A DNA stretch of 64,000 nucleotides from Thioflexithrix psekupsensis. GTDB taxonomy: Bacteria > Pseudomonadota > Gammaproteobacteria > Beggiatoales > Beggiatoaceae. Numbering within the stretch: the stretch's first letter is position 1; each line of letters begins with the position of its first letter. The stretch is from assembly GCF_002149925.1 (NCBI RefSeq), contig NZ_MSLT01000023.1, forward strand, positions 248,001-312,000, given 5' to 3'. The position numbers and the translations under genes were made by a program. This document shows positions 8,481-17,046 of this stretch, piece by piece. Below the pieces are notes generated by a model that did not search any database, had not been told where the DNA came from, and worked only from the letters and a program-made list of their open reading frames with translations.

Positions 8481-9580
8481 TCCTGATGTATCACAATGAG
8501 CAGTGATTTGAAACGACGTTGGGTTTTATCGTGGACTTGTCCGGCCAATTGTCCGCAGGCGGCATCAATGTCATCACCACGGGTTTTGCGCGTGACGGTG
8601 ACCAGTCCGGCTTGCCAGAGCATATCACGGAATTGGTCAATGGTCTCTTGAGAAGAGCGGCGATAGATGGTGTTAGGAAAAGGGTTAAAGGGGATTAAAT
8701 TCACTTTTGCGGGAATAGGACGCAATAGTTTAATTAATGCCCGCGCATGTTCGGGTTGGTCGTTGATGCCGTCAAGCATGACGTATTCAAAAGTGATGCG
8801 ACGACGGCGGTCGTCGCTGACGTAATCACGACAAGCGGCCAATAATTCTGCGATGGGGTATTTGCGATTGATCGGCACCAGTTCGTTACGCAAGGCATCA
8901 AAAGGCGCGTGTAAAGAAACGGCTAAACTGACATTGCATTCTGTTTTTAAGCGACGAATCGCCGGGACAATGCCCGCGGTGCTGACGGTGACTCTACGCC
9001 AGGAGAGGCCATAACTAAAATCGTTCATGATCAAGCGCATGGCTTTGACGACGGTGTTAAAATTGGCCAACGGTTCTCCCATACCCATCATGACGACGTT
9101 AGACACGGCGCGTTGAGTGAGTTCGCACACTTGAACGCCTTCGCGGCGCAGGGTGTGTTCGGCTAACCAGACTTGGCCGATGATTTCGCTGAGGGTTAAA
9201 TTGCGGTTAAAGCCTTGTTGAGCGGTGGCGCAAAAGCGGCAATCCAACGCACAGCCCACTTGGGAAGAAATGCACAACGTTCCCCGATCCGCTTCGGGAA
9301 TAAAGACCATTTCAATGGCATTGCCGTCTTGTAACCCCAAAAGCCATTTGCGCGTGCCGTCATGGGCATGTTGGGTGGTGAGAATTTGGGGAAATTGGAG
9401 GGTGGTTTCTTGTTGCAGACGCTGCCGTAGGGATTTGCTGAGGTTGGTCATGGCGGCGTAGTCGATAAGACCGCGTTGATGAATCCATTGCAAGACTTGG
9501 GTGGCGCGAAATGGTTTTTCACCCGATTGGGCAAAGAAAGCGGTTAATTCGTCTTGATCAAGGTCGAGTAAGTTAATCAT
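8477..9580 (-). CDS. rlmN: 23S rRNA A2503 / tRNA A37 C2-methyltransferase (radical SAM)
   Basis: 367 aa, normal length. The radical-SAM cluster motif [18 protein letters not shown] (CxxxCxxC) is present, as are the GMGEPLANF motif and the C-terminal catalytic cysteine in [12 protein letters not shown]. RlmN methylates C2 of adenosine 2503 in 23S rRNA and A37 in some tRNAs by way of a methylated cysteine. First gene of the rlmN-pilF-rodZ unit, downstream of ndk. Confidence 0.97.
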   Translation of the reverse strand: MINLLDLDQDELTAFFAQSGEKPFRATQVLQWIHQRGLIDYAAMTNLSKSLRQRLQQETTLQFPQILTTQHAHDGTRKWLLGLQDGNAIEMVFIPEADRGTLCISSQVGCALDCRFCATAQQGFNRNLTLSEIIGQVWLAEHTLRREGVQVCELTQRAVSNVVMMGMGEPLANFNTVVKAMRLIMNDFSYGLSWRRVTVSTAGIVPAIRRLKTECNVSLAVSLHAPFDALRNELVPINRKYPIAELLAACRDYVSDDRRRRITFEYVMLDGINDQPEHARALIKLLRPIPAKVNLIPFNPFPNTIYRRSSQETIDQFRDMLWQAGLVTVTRKTRGDDIDAACGQLAGQVHDKTQRRFKSLLIVIHQE

Positions 9581-9603
9581 GGTGATGGCGCAGAGCGGTC
9601 AGT

Positions 9604-9663
9604 AGTGAGTGGTGAACCGGCCATGACCGACGAGGAAGCGATGGTCGTGGGGGTTCACTCACT
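9604..9663 (-). promoter_or_regulatory. Structured inverted repeat between ndk and rlmN
   Basis: AGTGAGTGGTGAACC (9604-9618) pairs with GGTTCACTCACT (9652-9663) with a small bulge; an inner CCATGACC/GGTCGTGG pairing is also possible. It lies in the 104-bp ndk-rlmN gap. It may be the ndk terminator or a leader structure of rlmN; no T-tract follows on the minus strand. Confidence 0.45.
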
Positions 9664-9684
9664 AAGACATTTATGTTTTAAAAC

Positions 9685-10116
9685 CTAGCGGGTGCGCGGA
9701 CAAATTTCTGCCGCACTGAAGAAGAAATCAATTTCCGCTTTAGCGGTTTCAGGGGCATCAGAGCCATGAACCGCATTTTCATCAATACTGCTGGCAAAAT
9801 CGGCGCGAATAGTACCGGGAGCGGCTTTTTTGGGATCGGTTGCGCCCATGAGGTCACGATGTAAAGCGACGGCATTTTCGCCTTCTAGGACTTGCACCAT
9901 GACAGGGCCGGAGATCATGAAATCGACCAATTCGCCAAAAAAAGGACGCTCGCGGTGAACTCCATAAAAGGCTTCAGCTTGTTCGCGGCTGACGTGCAGC
10001 ATTTTAGCGGCGATAATTTTCAAACCGGCTTGTTCAAAGCGGCTGTAAATTTGACCGATCACATTTTTAGCGACGGCATCCGGTTTGATAATAGACAGGG
10101 TACGTTCAATGGCCAT
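9685..10116 (-). CDS. ndk: Nucleoside diphosphate kinase
   Basis: 143 aa, the standard length. It has the conserved start [15 protein letters not shown] and the active-site histidine in [12 protein letters not shown], which carries the phosphate between ATP and the acceptor NDP. It maintains dNTP/NTP balance in the cytosol. It precedes rlmN as in many gammaproteobacteria. Confidence 0.97.
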   Translation of the reverse strand: MAIERTLSIIKPDAVAKNVIGQIYSRFEQAGLKIIAAKMLHVSREQAEAFYGVHRERPFFGELVDFMISGPVMVQVLEGENAVALHRDLMGATDPKKAAPGTIRADFASSIDENAVHGSDAPETAKAEIDFFFSAAEICPRTR

Positions 10117-10689
10117 GCAGCGGTTACTCTCGTGTGTAAGTGAGGACAGGGGAAAAGTTAGAGTTTATCATTGGTGTTGCATTGTTCACAGACAATGCAA
10201 ATTTAAAAAGGCATTATACTCGTATTGGCAAGCACTTGTGAATGGTTTCAGGACACAGCAAATCTTTCTCCATTTAATACGACTTAATACGACACAAGGG
10301 TCATTTTTTATTTGAGTATTATTTTGCTCATGGTCAGTGGTTAGGAGGGATTGAAACAAGTTGCAGAAGGTTCATCTCTTTGAAATAATTGTTCAGAACA
10401 AATGTTAGAAATTTGATTTTTGGCGAAGGGTAAGATTTTTAAGAAAAACTCCCAAAAATATCCGTAGTGTTTTATTCTTTCAAAGAAAATCACCCTGAAT
10501 AAATGGGAAAACTATTTGAAATTAAAGGAAATCAAAAAAACAAATCATATTCAATTTTTTCAATGTGTTATTGAATGCTGCCAGCCAATATAAGCCAAAA
10601 TAACGCCGTCAATAAAAATAATATGAATCCATTTTCTGTAGTAGAAAATCATCCTGATAGCTGCTTATTATAAGTTTTAAGATTTCTCC
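10117..10689. other. Intergenic region between ndk and alr
   Basis: About 570 bp of AT-rich, apparently non-coding DNA between divergent genes (ndk minus, alr plus). It must hold both promoters. No convincing conserved RNA, repeat or coding frame was seen; the short frames present lack ribosome sites and family resemblance. Confidence 0.5.
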
Positions 10690-11775
10690 ATGAATAAAAA
10701 CGTATTCCGTCCGACTATAGCCACAATTCATCTTGATGCTATTCTACACAATTATCAGCTCATTCAATCTCTTGCCCCGAATAGCCGCATTGTGGCTGTC
10801 GTCAAAGCCAATGCCTATGGACATGGTGCGTGGCCGGTGGCTCGGCATTTGGCTGCACAGGCTGAAGCCTTTGCGGTGGCTTGTTTGGAGGAGGCTTTGC
10901 AATTAAGACAGACGGGGATTTCGCAACCGATTGTTTTATTAGAAGGTTTTTTTTCAGCGCGGGAATTGCCGCTGATCGCCCATCACCATTTTATTCCAGT
11001 ATTTCATCATCACGCGCAAATTGAACAATTGTATTCATCTAATGTGTCGCAACCGATGGATGCGTGGATAAAAATGGATTCGGGAATGCACCGTTTGGGT
11101 TTTGCGCCTGAAAAATACGCGGCGGCTTGTCAGCGAGTCCACGATCATCCTTGTATTCGTTCGTTGGTGGCCATGACTCACTTGGCTTGTGCGGATAACC
11201 CGGATCATGATTTTACCACGCAGCAACTGGCTGTTTTTACCCGTTATAACCCATTGAAAATAAAATCAATTAGTAATTCCGCAGGCATTTTTACTGGAGC
11301 AGAAAGTCATCAAGAATGGGTGCGGCCGGGGATTGCTTTGTATGGGGGGTTGCCACTGCTTGCGCCGAATGAAAAGACGGAAAAATTACGCCCTGCCATG
11401 TGTTTATCTTCAAAAATCATTGCCATTCAAGAGGTTAAAGCAGGGGATCGCATAGGTTATGGCGGTGATTTTCTCTGCCAAAGAAATACAAAAGCAGGGG
11501 TTGTGGCGATAGGTTATGCCGATGGATATCCGCGTCATGCGCCGACAGGCACACCGGTTTGGGTGGCGGGGCGGCGTGTTCCGCTTATTGGGCGAGTTTC
11601 AATGGACATGATCAGCGTTGATCTCACCGATCACCCGTCTGCCATACTTGGTGATGAGGTGGAGTTGTGGGGGCAGCATTTGTCTGTGAATGAAGTGGCG
11701 GCTTGTTGTAAAACAATAAGTTACGACTTACTCACGGGCGTGACGGGGCGAGTGGTGTTTCATTATTCATCGTGA
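10690..11775 (+). CDS. alr: Alanine racemase
   Basis: 361 aa. The PLP-lysine motif is in VVAVVKANAYGHGAW, near the N-terminus as expected. The second catalytic base is expected around GRVSMDMISVDLTD, and the GDRIGYGG motif is present. It converts L-alanine to D-alanine for peptidoglycan. The N-terminus fits the family, beginning RPTIATIHLDAILHNYQLI. It is followed by the FKBP gene with about 90 bp between. Confidence 0.95.
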   Translation: MNKNVFRPTIATIHLDAILHNYQLIQSLAPNSRIVAVVKANAYGHGAWPVARHLAAQAEAFAVACLEEALQLRQTGISQPIVLLEGFFSARELPLIAHHHFIPVFHHHAQIEQLYSSNVSQPMDAWIKMDSGMHRLGFAPEKYAAACQRVHDHPCIRSLVAMTHLACADNPDHDFTTQQLAVFTRYNPLKIKSISNSAGIFTGAESHQEWVRPGIALYGGLPLLAPNEKTEKLRPAMCLSSKIIAIQEVKAGDRIGYGGDFLCQRNTKAGVVAIGYADGYPRHAPTGTPVWVAGRRVPLIGRVSMDMISVDLTDHPSAILGDEVELWGQHLSVNEVAACCKTISYDLLTGVTGRVVFHYSS

Positions 11776-11863
11776 TAATTCGGCACGGAAACACCATGAT
11801 TTAGTGTATCATTACAGGTTTTCCATTTCTGACTTTTTACTGTTTTTAGGAGTATTGCATTTT

Positions 11864-12559
11864 ATGAAGAAGTACGTTTCTCTGTTATCTGTTCCTGTAT
11901 TGCTTTGTTCTTCGTTGGCTTTTGCGGATTTGGCGAAGCCTGAAAGTGATGTGGATAAACTGAGCTACAGTTTTGGGCAAAATGTAGGCAAAAGTCTGCA
12001 ACACCAAGAGACTGAATTGAATATGGATTATATTTTCCAAGGCATTCGTGATGCGTTGGGAAATCAAGCGGGTTTATTATCAGATGAGGAAATTCAACAA
12101 GTTTTGTTGAGTTATCAACAAGATAAAATCGCAAAACAAGAAGAAGCTCACCGGAAACAAGCAGAGGAAAACAAGGCAAAAGGAGATGCCTTTTTAGCCG
12201 AAAACGCCAAAAAAGAAGGCGTGGTGACTTTACCCAGCGGATTACAATACAAAGAAGTGACCGCCGGCACCGGCAAAACCCCCAGCAAAGATGACCAAGT
12301 CACCGTCCATTATCGCGGCACTTTGATCAACGGAGAAGAATTTGACAGTTCCCACAAACGCGGCGAACCCATTACTTTTCCAGTGAGCGGTGTCATTGCA
12401 GGTTGGACAGAAGCCTTACAATTGATGAAAGAAGGCGCGAAATGGCAATTATTTATTCCCTCCGAATTGGCTTATGGTTCACGTGGAACGGGTGGTGTCA
12501 TTGGGCCGGATGAAACATTGATTTTTGATGTAGAATTAATTTCGGTTGCTAAACCCTAA
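11864..12559 (+). CDS. FKBP-type peptidyl-prolyl cis-trans isomerase (Mip/FklB-like)
   Basis: 231 aa counting from MKKYVSLLSVPVLL. This start is preferred because a TAGGAG site lies just upstream and the product then begins with a signal peptide (cut after AFA). The N-terminal dimerisation domain (DKLSYSFGQNVGKSL) precedes a long charged helix and the FKBP domain (SGLQYKEVTAGTGKTPSKDDQVTVHYRGTL... AYGSRGTGGVIGPDETLIFDVELI). It is a periplasmic folding catalyst of the Mip/FkpA group. A strong terminator follows. Confidence 0.92.
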   Translation: MKKYVSLLSVPVLLCSSLAFADLAKPESDVDKLSYSFGQNVGKSLQHQETELNMDYIFQGIRDALGNQAGLLSDEEIQQVLLSYQQDKIAKQEEAHRKQAEENKAKGDAFLAENAKKEGVVTLPSGLQYKEVTAGTGKTPSKDDQVTVHYRGTLINGEEFDSSHKRGEPITFPVSGVIAGWTEALQLMKEGAKWQLFIPSELAYGSRGTGGVIGPDETLIFDVELISVAKP

Positions 12560-12578
12560 TCGATTCGTTAAATCAGTC

Positions 12579-12624
12579 AAAGACCGCAAGATAATGGAAT
12601 TGATATTGTCTTGCGGGTCTTTTT
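12579..12624 (+). terminator. Intrinsic terminator after the FKBP gene
   Basis: AAAGACC-GCAAGA pairs with TCTTGCGGGTCTTT (one-base bulge), followed by a short T run. Confidence 0.85.
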
Positions 12625-12667
12625 GGTGTTGTAGAAAAATTCAAACTTAAATGTTTGTGGTTATGTC

Positions 12668-13504
12668 ATGAATTATCAACATATTTTTCATAGCGGTAAT
12701 TTTGCAGATATTTGCAAACATTTCAGTTTATCGTTATTGCTTTCTTTTATGCAAAAAAAACCGCAAGGTTTTTGTTATTTAGACACTCATGCGGGCTTTG
12801 GTTGTTATGATTTAAAAAGTCCGTTCGCGCAGCGCAGTCAAGAATATAAAAATGGTATTGGGCGTTTGTGGTCAAATGGGCGTGTACCCGAATTATTTGC
12901 GGAATATTGCGCACCAGTGATGGCGTTAAATCCAGAGTCATCATTGCGTTGGTATGCGGGGTCTCCGGAATGGGTGCATTATCATTTACGTGACCAAGAT
13001 CGCATGATTCTTATTGACAGCGAATCAGAGGCGATTCAATCGCTTAAAACTCGTTTTGTTTCGGATCAACGGGTGATTGTGCAGCAAGGCGATGGTTATC
13101 ATGGAATTAAATCATTTATTGCTCAATTACAAAAACGCAGCTTAATTTTAATTGATCCGCCTTATGAACAAGTCAATGAACACGTTAAAATTATTGACAG
13201 TTTGCGTTATTTATCGCGTCATTGTCGTCAGGCGGTTGTTGCCATTTGGTATCCGTTAAAACAACATCGTGAAACCTCGCGGTTTTATCATAAATTAAAA
13301 GAATTAGAAGTGCCTAAAATATTGGCTTCAGAATTATGTATTTATCCTGATGATAATGAATTAGGTTTAAATGGTTCTGGTTTTATTGTTCTCAATCCGC
13401 CGTGGCAATTTGCTGAAGCGTTGACGCAGTTATTAAATCAATTATTGCCTTATTTATCTGATCACCCAAAACGCCGTTGTGAGACGATGTGGTTGAGTGA
13501 ATGA
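12668..13504 (+). CDS. rlmJ: 23S rRNA A2030-N6 methyltransferase
   Basis: 278 aa. It has the family start NYQHIFHSGNFADICKH (E. coli: SYRHSFHAGNHADVLKH), a DTHAGFGCYDL SAM-binding motif and the catalytic ILIDPPYE motif (DPPY). RlmJ methylates A2030 of 23S rRNA. The 3' end overlaps the next gene by a few bases if that gene's GTG start is used. Confidence 0.93.
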   Translation: MNYQHIFHSGNFADICKHFSLSLLLSFMQKKPQGFCYLDTHAGFGCYDLKSPFAQRSQEYKNGIGRLWSNGRVPELFAEYCAPVMALNPESSLRWYAGSPEWVHYHLRDQDRMILIDSESEAIQSLKTRFVSDQRVIVQQGDGYHGIKSFIAQLQKRSLILIDPPYEQVNEHVKIIDSLRYLSRHCRQAVVAIWYPLKQHRETSRFYHKLKELEVPKILASELCIYPDDNELGLNGSGFIVLNPPWQFAEALTQLLNQLLPYLSDHPKRRCETMWLSE

Positions 13505-14339
13505 ATTGATGAGTGTGGAGACACAGGAATACATTGATCGACTCGCCCATTGTTTAGAGGTGATGGGCGTACAACGTTGGGTAAGACGTTCAATAGGTGT
13601 CGAGTCGCCGCATCAGGAGCAAGAAAAAGCGTCATTGTCTCCCGTTGCGCCTACGGCATCTGTGGCAGCCAGCGCGTTGCCAAGCGCGGCAGTGGCATTG
13701 CCTCATGTCGTTACGCCTGAGCCTGCCCGCGAGATCAATGACTCGTTGACGGCGTTGACCGTGCCGGCTGCGTGGCCAGAATTACAACAGCAATTGCGCA
13801 CGTGTCAAGCCTGTCCCTTGTGCCAAGATCGTCAGCAAGTGCTTGTGGGTGAAGGAGATTTGCAGTCTACGTGGTTGTTTATCACTGATTATCCGGATGC
13901 AGATGAGGATGCGCAGGGGCAAATTTTCCCTGTGCCGCCGTTGCGGGCGTTGTTTGAGGCGATTTTGCACAGTATGGGTTTAAAGCGAACGACTATTTAT
14001 TTAACAATGGCGGTGAAATGTCACCCATTAAAATCTCGTTCGCCAAGCGTAAAAGAACAACAAATTTGTCGTGCTTATTTGGCACGAGAAATTGAGTTAA
14101 TTCAACCGAAAATGATTATTGCATTAGGCAGTGTCGCTACGCAACAAGTGCTTAATACGCAGCAGGAATTGAAAACATTACGCGGACAACTTCATTTTTA
14201 CGAAAAACAAAATATTCCCATCATGCCAACTTTTCATCCCCATTATTTATTGCATCGTCCGATAGAAAAACGTAAAGTTTGGCAAGATTTACAACAGGCT
14301 TATCGTTATTATCAACAGTCAAAAAATGGAAATGAATGA
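13497..14339 (+). CDS. Uracil-DNA glycosylase superfamily protein (family-4-like, divergent)
   Basis: 280 aa from a GTG at 13497; an ATG at 13509 is an equally plausible start, as neither has a strong ribosome site. Residues about 40-85 are a low-complexity Ala/Pro linker. The C-terminal 190 residues have the UDG fold: a Cys cluster (CQACPLC), AVKCHPLKS followed by another Cys 17 residues on (the pattern of the 4Fe-4S cluster of family 4/5 enzymes), IIALGSVATQQVL and a terminal PTFHPHYLLHRP motif. The usual GE(A/G)PG active-site motif is replaced by ITDYPDADED, so activity is doubtful. It overlaps rimI by ATGA. Confidence 0.8.
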   Translation: MNELMSVETQEYIDRLAHCLEVMGVQRWVRRSIGVESPHQEQEKASLSPVAPTASVAASALPSAAVALPHVVTPEPAREINDSLTALTVPAAWPELQQQLRTCQACPLCQDRQQVLVGEGDLQSTWLFITDYPDADEDAQGQIFPVPPLRALFEAILHSMGLKRTTIYLTMAVKCHPLKSRSPSVKEQQICRAYLAREIELIQPKMIIALGSVATQQVLNTQQELKTLRGQLHFYEKQNIPIMPTFHPHYLLHRPIEKRKVWQDLQQAYRYYQQSKNGNE

Positions 14340-14815
14340 TGTCGGCTGTGTCGTTGGAATCTGTACCGTTGACCCGTTTGCGTCCAATGCAACCAACTGA
14401 TTTACCAGAAGTTTTTACCATAGAGCAACAGGCTTATGTGTTTCCCTGGACATTGAGAATCTTGCAAGATTGTTTAAAAGCAGGTTATCGTGCTTGGGTA
14501 TTAGAAGAAGGAACGCATTTGGTGGGTTATGCTTTTTTAAGCGTGGCTGCGGGAGAGGCGCATTTATTAAATTTATGTGTTGATCCCAGCTATCATAATC
14601 GAGGTTATGGCCGTCGTTTATTAAACCATATTTTGCAATTAGCGCGTCAATATCAAGTGGATATGATTTTTTTAGAAGTGCGCCCTTCTAATATTCCTGC
14701 CTTGCATTTATATACCAGTGCAGGTTTTAATCAAATTGGCGTGCGCAAAAATTATTATCCCCATCAAAATGGACGAGAAGATGCGCTTATTTTTGGAATG
14801 GATTTGACTGGGTAA
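14336..14815 (+). CDS. rimI: Ribosomal protein S18 alanine N-acetyltransferase
   Basis: 159 aa GNAT acetyltransferase with the RimI start region LRPMQPTDLPEVFTIEQQAYVFPWT. The acetyl-CoA loop is in NRGYGRRLL (R/QxxGxG/A) and the C-terminal segment PSNIPALHLYTSAGFNQIGVRKNYY is diagnostic. It acetylates the N-terminal alanine of S18. It overlaps the upstream UDG-like gene (ATGA), a frequent gammaproteobacterial neighbour. Confidence 0.92.
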   Translation: MMSAVSLESVPLTRLRPMQPTDLPEVFTIEQQAYVFPWTLRILQDCLKAGYRAWVLEEGTHLVGYAFLSVAAGEAHLLNLCVDPSYHNRGYGRRLLNHILQLARQYQVDMIFLEVRPSNIPALHLYTSAGFNQIGVRKNYYPHQNGREDALIFGMDLTG

Positions 14816-14919
14816 AAGAAAAGATATTGATTTTTGCCTGTCGTTTCTTTTGCGTAGATTTTTTATATTTTAATTATAGATTTGAATCAGTTTGGAATAA
14901 CGAAAAGGGAAACATAACA

Positions 14920-15420
14920 GTGTCTACTGTACAAAAGAAAATCTGTATGATTGGTGATTTTTCAGTGGGTAAAACCAGTCTAGTGTCTCGTTTTGTGAAA
15001 CAGACCTTTTCTGACAAATATTTAACCACCGTCGGAGTCAAAATTGACACGAAAATGGTGGCTATAAATGCAGAAAAGAATGTCAAATTAATTCTTTGGG
15101 ATATTGCAGGTAATGATGGTTTAACCACGACCACAACGTCTTATTTACGCGGTGCAGCAGGTTATTTATTGGTGGTGGATGGGACGCGCCGTCCGACGTG
15201 GAATAGTGCTTTAAATTTGCAACAAGCCGTCGCCGCAGAAATTGGAGAAAAACCTTTTATTATGCTGCTCAATAAAGCTGATTTGATCAACGAATGGGAA
15301 TTAGACACAGCCTTAATAGAAGCCCAACGCGCCAAGGGCTGGACTATTTTAATGACCAGTGCAAAAACAGGCGATCATGTAGAAGAATCTTTTCTGCATT
15401 TAGCAATGGCTGTCCTTTAA
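14920..15420 (+). CDS. Ras/Rab-like small GTPase
   Basis: 166 aa from the GTG at 14920, chosen because AAAAGGGA lies just upstream and the product then starts 10 residues before the first strand. All nucleotide motifs are present: G1 GDFSVGKTSL, G2 TTVGVKID (Thr), G3 DIAGND, G4 NKAD, G5 TSAK. G3 ends DIAG-N-D, so the Gln used in GTP hydrolysis by Ras is absent. No lipidation signal is visible. It sits 24 bp upstream of a hybrid histidine kinase and probably shares its transcript; small GTPases of this type in bacteria often work with sensory or polarity proteins (inference). Confidence 0.88.
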   Translation: MSTVQKKICMIGDFSVGKTSLVSRFVKQTFSDKYLTTVGVKIDTKMVAINAEKNVKLILWDIAGNDGLTTTTTSYLRGAAGYLLVVDGTRRPTWNSALNLQQAVAAEIGEKPFIMLLNKADLINEWELDTALIEAQRAKGWTILMTSAKTGDHVEESFLHLAMAVL

Positions 15421-15444
15421 TTTTTTTTGATAAAGGAAAATAAA

Positions 15445-17034
15445 GTGTCTATAAAATCACATAAAAATCCGCCGCGTAAAAGTAACAAAATGTCCGCGAT
15501 TCCTTTAAGTATTGTTAAATATATTCGTTCTTTATGGATGTCGGAAATGATTTTAACTTATTTCCACATTGATCAAGAAGGTTTATTGGTTCGTTGGGGA
15601 GGGCATCCACGCCATTATGGTTTATCTTATCTCAATACCCAACAACCCGCGAATGAACAAATTGCTTTTTTAGAAGGTTTATTACCTGTCACCCATACGC
15701 AAATTTTAGAATTTGTGGGAATTGGACGCGGTAAAGTGGCGCATGTGCATTTAATTCCGTTTCAAGAAGGAACATGGGTATTGATGTTTGATGCCACAGT
15801 GGAACATGAACGGCAACAACAAATGCAACAACGGGCTAATGAACTGAGTTTATTAACCTATCGTCAAGCCCGATTATTAGAAGAATTAGAACAAACCCGC
15901 GCTGCTTTATTTGCAGAAAAACAACGCCTAGAGGAAATCACTCAACAAAAAAGTCAATTAATTGCCAGTTTATCTCACGAATTGCGCAGTCCATTAACCT
16001 CATTAATTGGCTATACTGAACTATTAACCCAAGTTAAAAATGCTGATCAGGAAGAACAGCATTATTTGACAGGGGTGCGCGGCAATATTAACCACTTATT
16101 AAATTTGGTGGATAATGTATTAAATCAAGCCACTTTGGAAAATAACAAACTGCAATTAAATCCGATTAATTCGGATATTAAGTCATTTATTGGAGAGTTA
16201 AGCAAGTTATTTTTACCGATGGTGAAACAGAAAAATTTAACCTTATCGGTTCATCTTGATGAAAAGATGCCTGCGCGTTTATGGATTGATGAATTGCGCT
16301 TGCGACAAATATTTATTAATCTTCTAAGTAATGCGTTAAAATTTACGGAACAAGGGCGTATTGAATTGTCTTTAATGTGGCAAAATGATCAATTGCATTT
16401 TGCGGTCATTGACAGTGGTGCGGGCGTGAAAACAGAAGCCCGTGAAAAAATCTTTCAAGCCTTCCACCGAGAAAGCGAAAACACACAAACCACAGGAACA
16501 GGATTGGGTTTGGCCATTACGCGCCAATTGATTGAGTTAATGCAAGGGCATATTGCTGTCACCGATTCTCCTTATGGCACGGGCGCGAAATTTTACGGTT
16601 ATGTGGAGGCTAAAACGGCTCATATTCAAGCCGCAATGCCTAGCCAAGAAAAAAGTCGTTTTAAAATTTTAATTGCTGAAGATTGCGCCATGATTCATAC
16701 CTTATTAGAATTATATTTAACTGAAGCAGGTTATTTCGTTCTCAGTGCGAATGATGGTGAGGAGGCTTTGGCTTTAGCAGCGTTACAACCTGATTTAATT
16801 CTCATCGATATGCACATGCCGAAATATGATGGAGATGTGGTGGTGAGAAATTTGCGTGAGAAAAAATTTAATAAACCCATTATTGCGATTTCCGCTTCTG
16901 ATTTTGAAACGGATCGTTTGTACGCATTAAGATGTGGTTGTGATGCTTATTTAACTAAACCCGTAGAATCGTCGTTATTATTAGAAACGGTGGCACGTTA
17001 TTTATCCGCTTCTCCTGCTCATGTTTCACTGTAA
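15445..17034 (+). CDS. Hybrid sensor histidine kinase with C-terminal receiver
   Basis: 529 aa from the GTG at 15445 (AAAGGA 6 bp upstream; the frame is open further upstream to a TTG). Residues about 20-125 look like a small sensor domain of unknown ligand, then a coiled coil. The HisKA box is SHELRSPLTSLIGYTELL with the phospho-His. HATPase motifs are LLSNALKFT, DSGAGV and TGTGLGLAI. The C-terminal receiver has the acidic pair in IAEDC, the phospho-acceptor in LILIDMHMP and the Lys in YLTKPVES. No membrane segments, so it is a cytosolic kinase. It follows the small GTPase gene, suggesting a joint signalling pathway. Confidence 0.9.
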   Translation: MSIKSHKNPPRKSNKMSAIPLSIVKYIRSLWMSEMILTYFHIDQEGLLVRWGGHPRHYGLSYLNTQQPANEQIAFLEGLLPVTHTQILEFVGIGRGKVAHVHLIPFQEGTWVLMFDATVEHERQQQMQQRANELSLLTYRQARLLEELEQTRAALFAEKQRLEEITQQKSQLIASLSHELRSPLTSLIGYTELLTQVKNADQEEQHYLTGVRGNINHLLNLVDNVLNQATLENNKLQLNPINSDIKSFIGELSKLFLPMVKQKNLTLSVHLDEKMPARLWIDELRLRQIFINLLSNALKFTEQGRIELSLMWQNDQLHFAVIDSGAGVKTEAREKIFQAFHRESENTQTTGTGLGLAITRQLIELMQGHIAVTDSPYGTGAKFYGYVEAKTAHIQAAMPSQEKSRFKILIAEDCAMIHTLLELYLTEAGYFVLSANDGEEALALAALQPDLILIDMHMPKYDGDVVVRNLREKKFNKPIIAISASDFETDRLYALRCGCDAYLTKPVESSLLLETVARYLSASPAHVSL

Positions 17035-17046
17035 TGAGAGACCTTA

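Noticed and set aside
10085-10315. 76-codon frame between ndk and alr
   Set aside because: Overlaps ndk antisense, no family pattern, no ribosome site.
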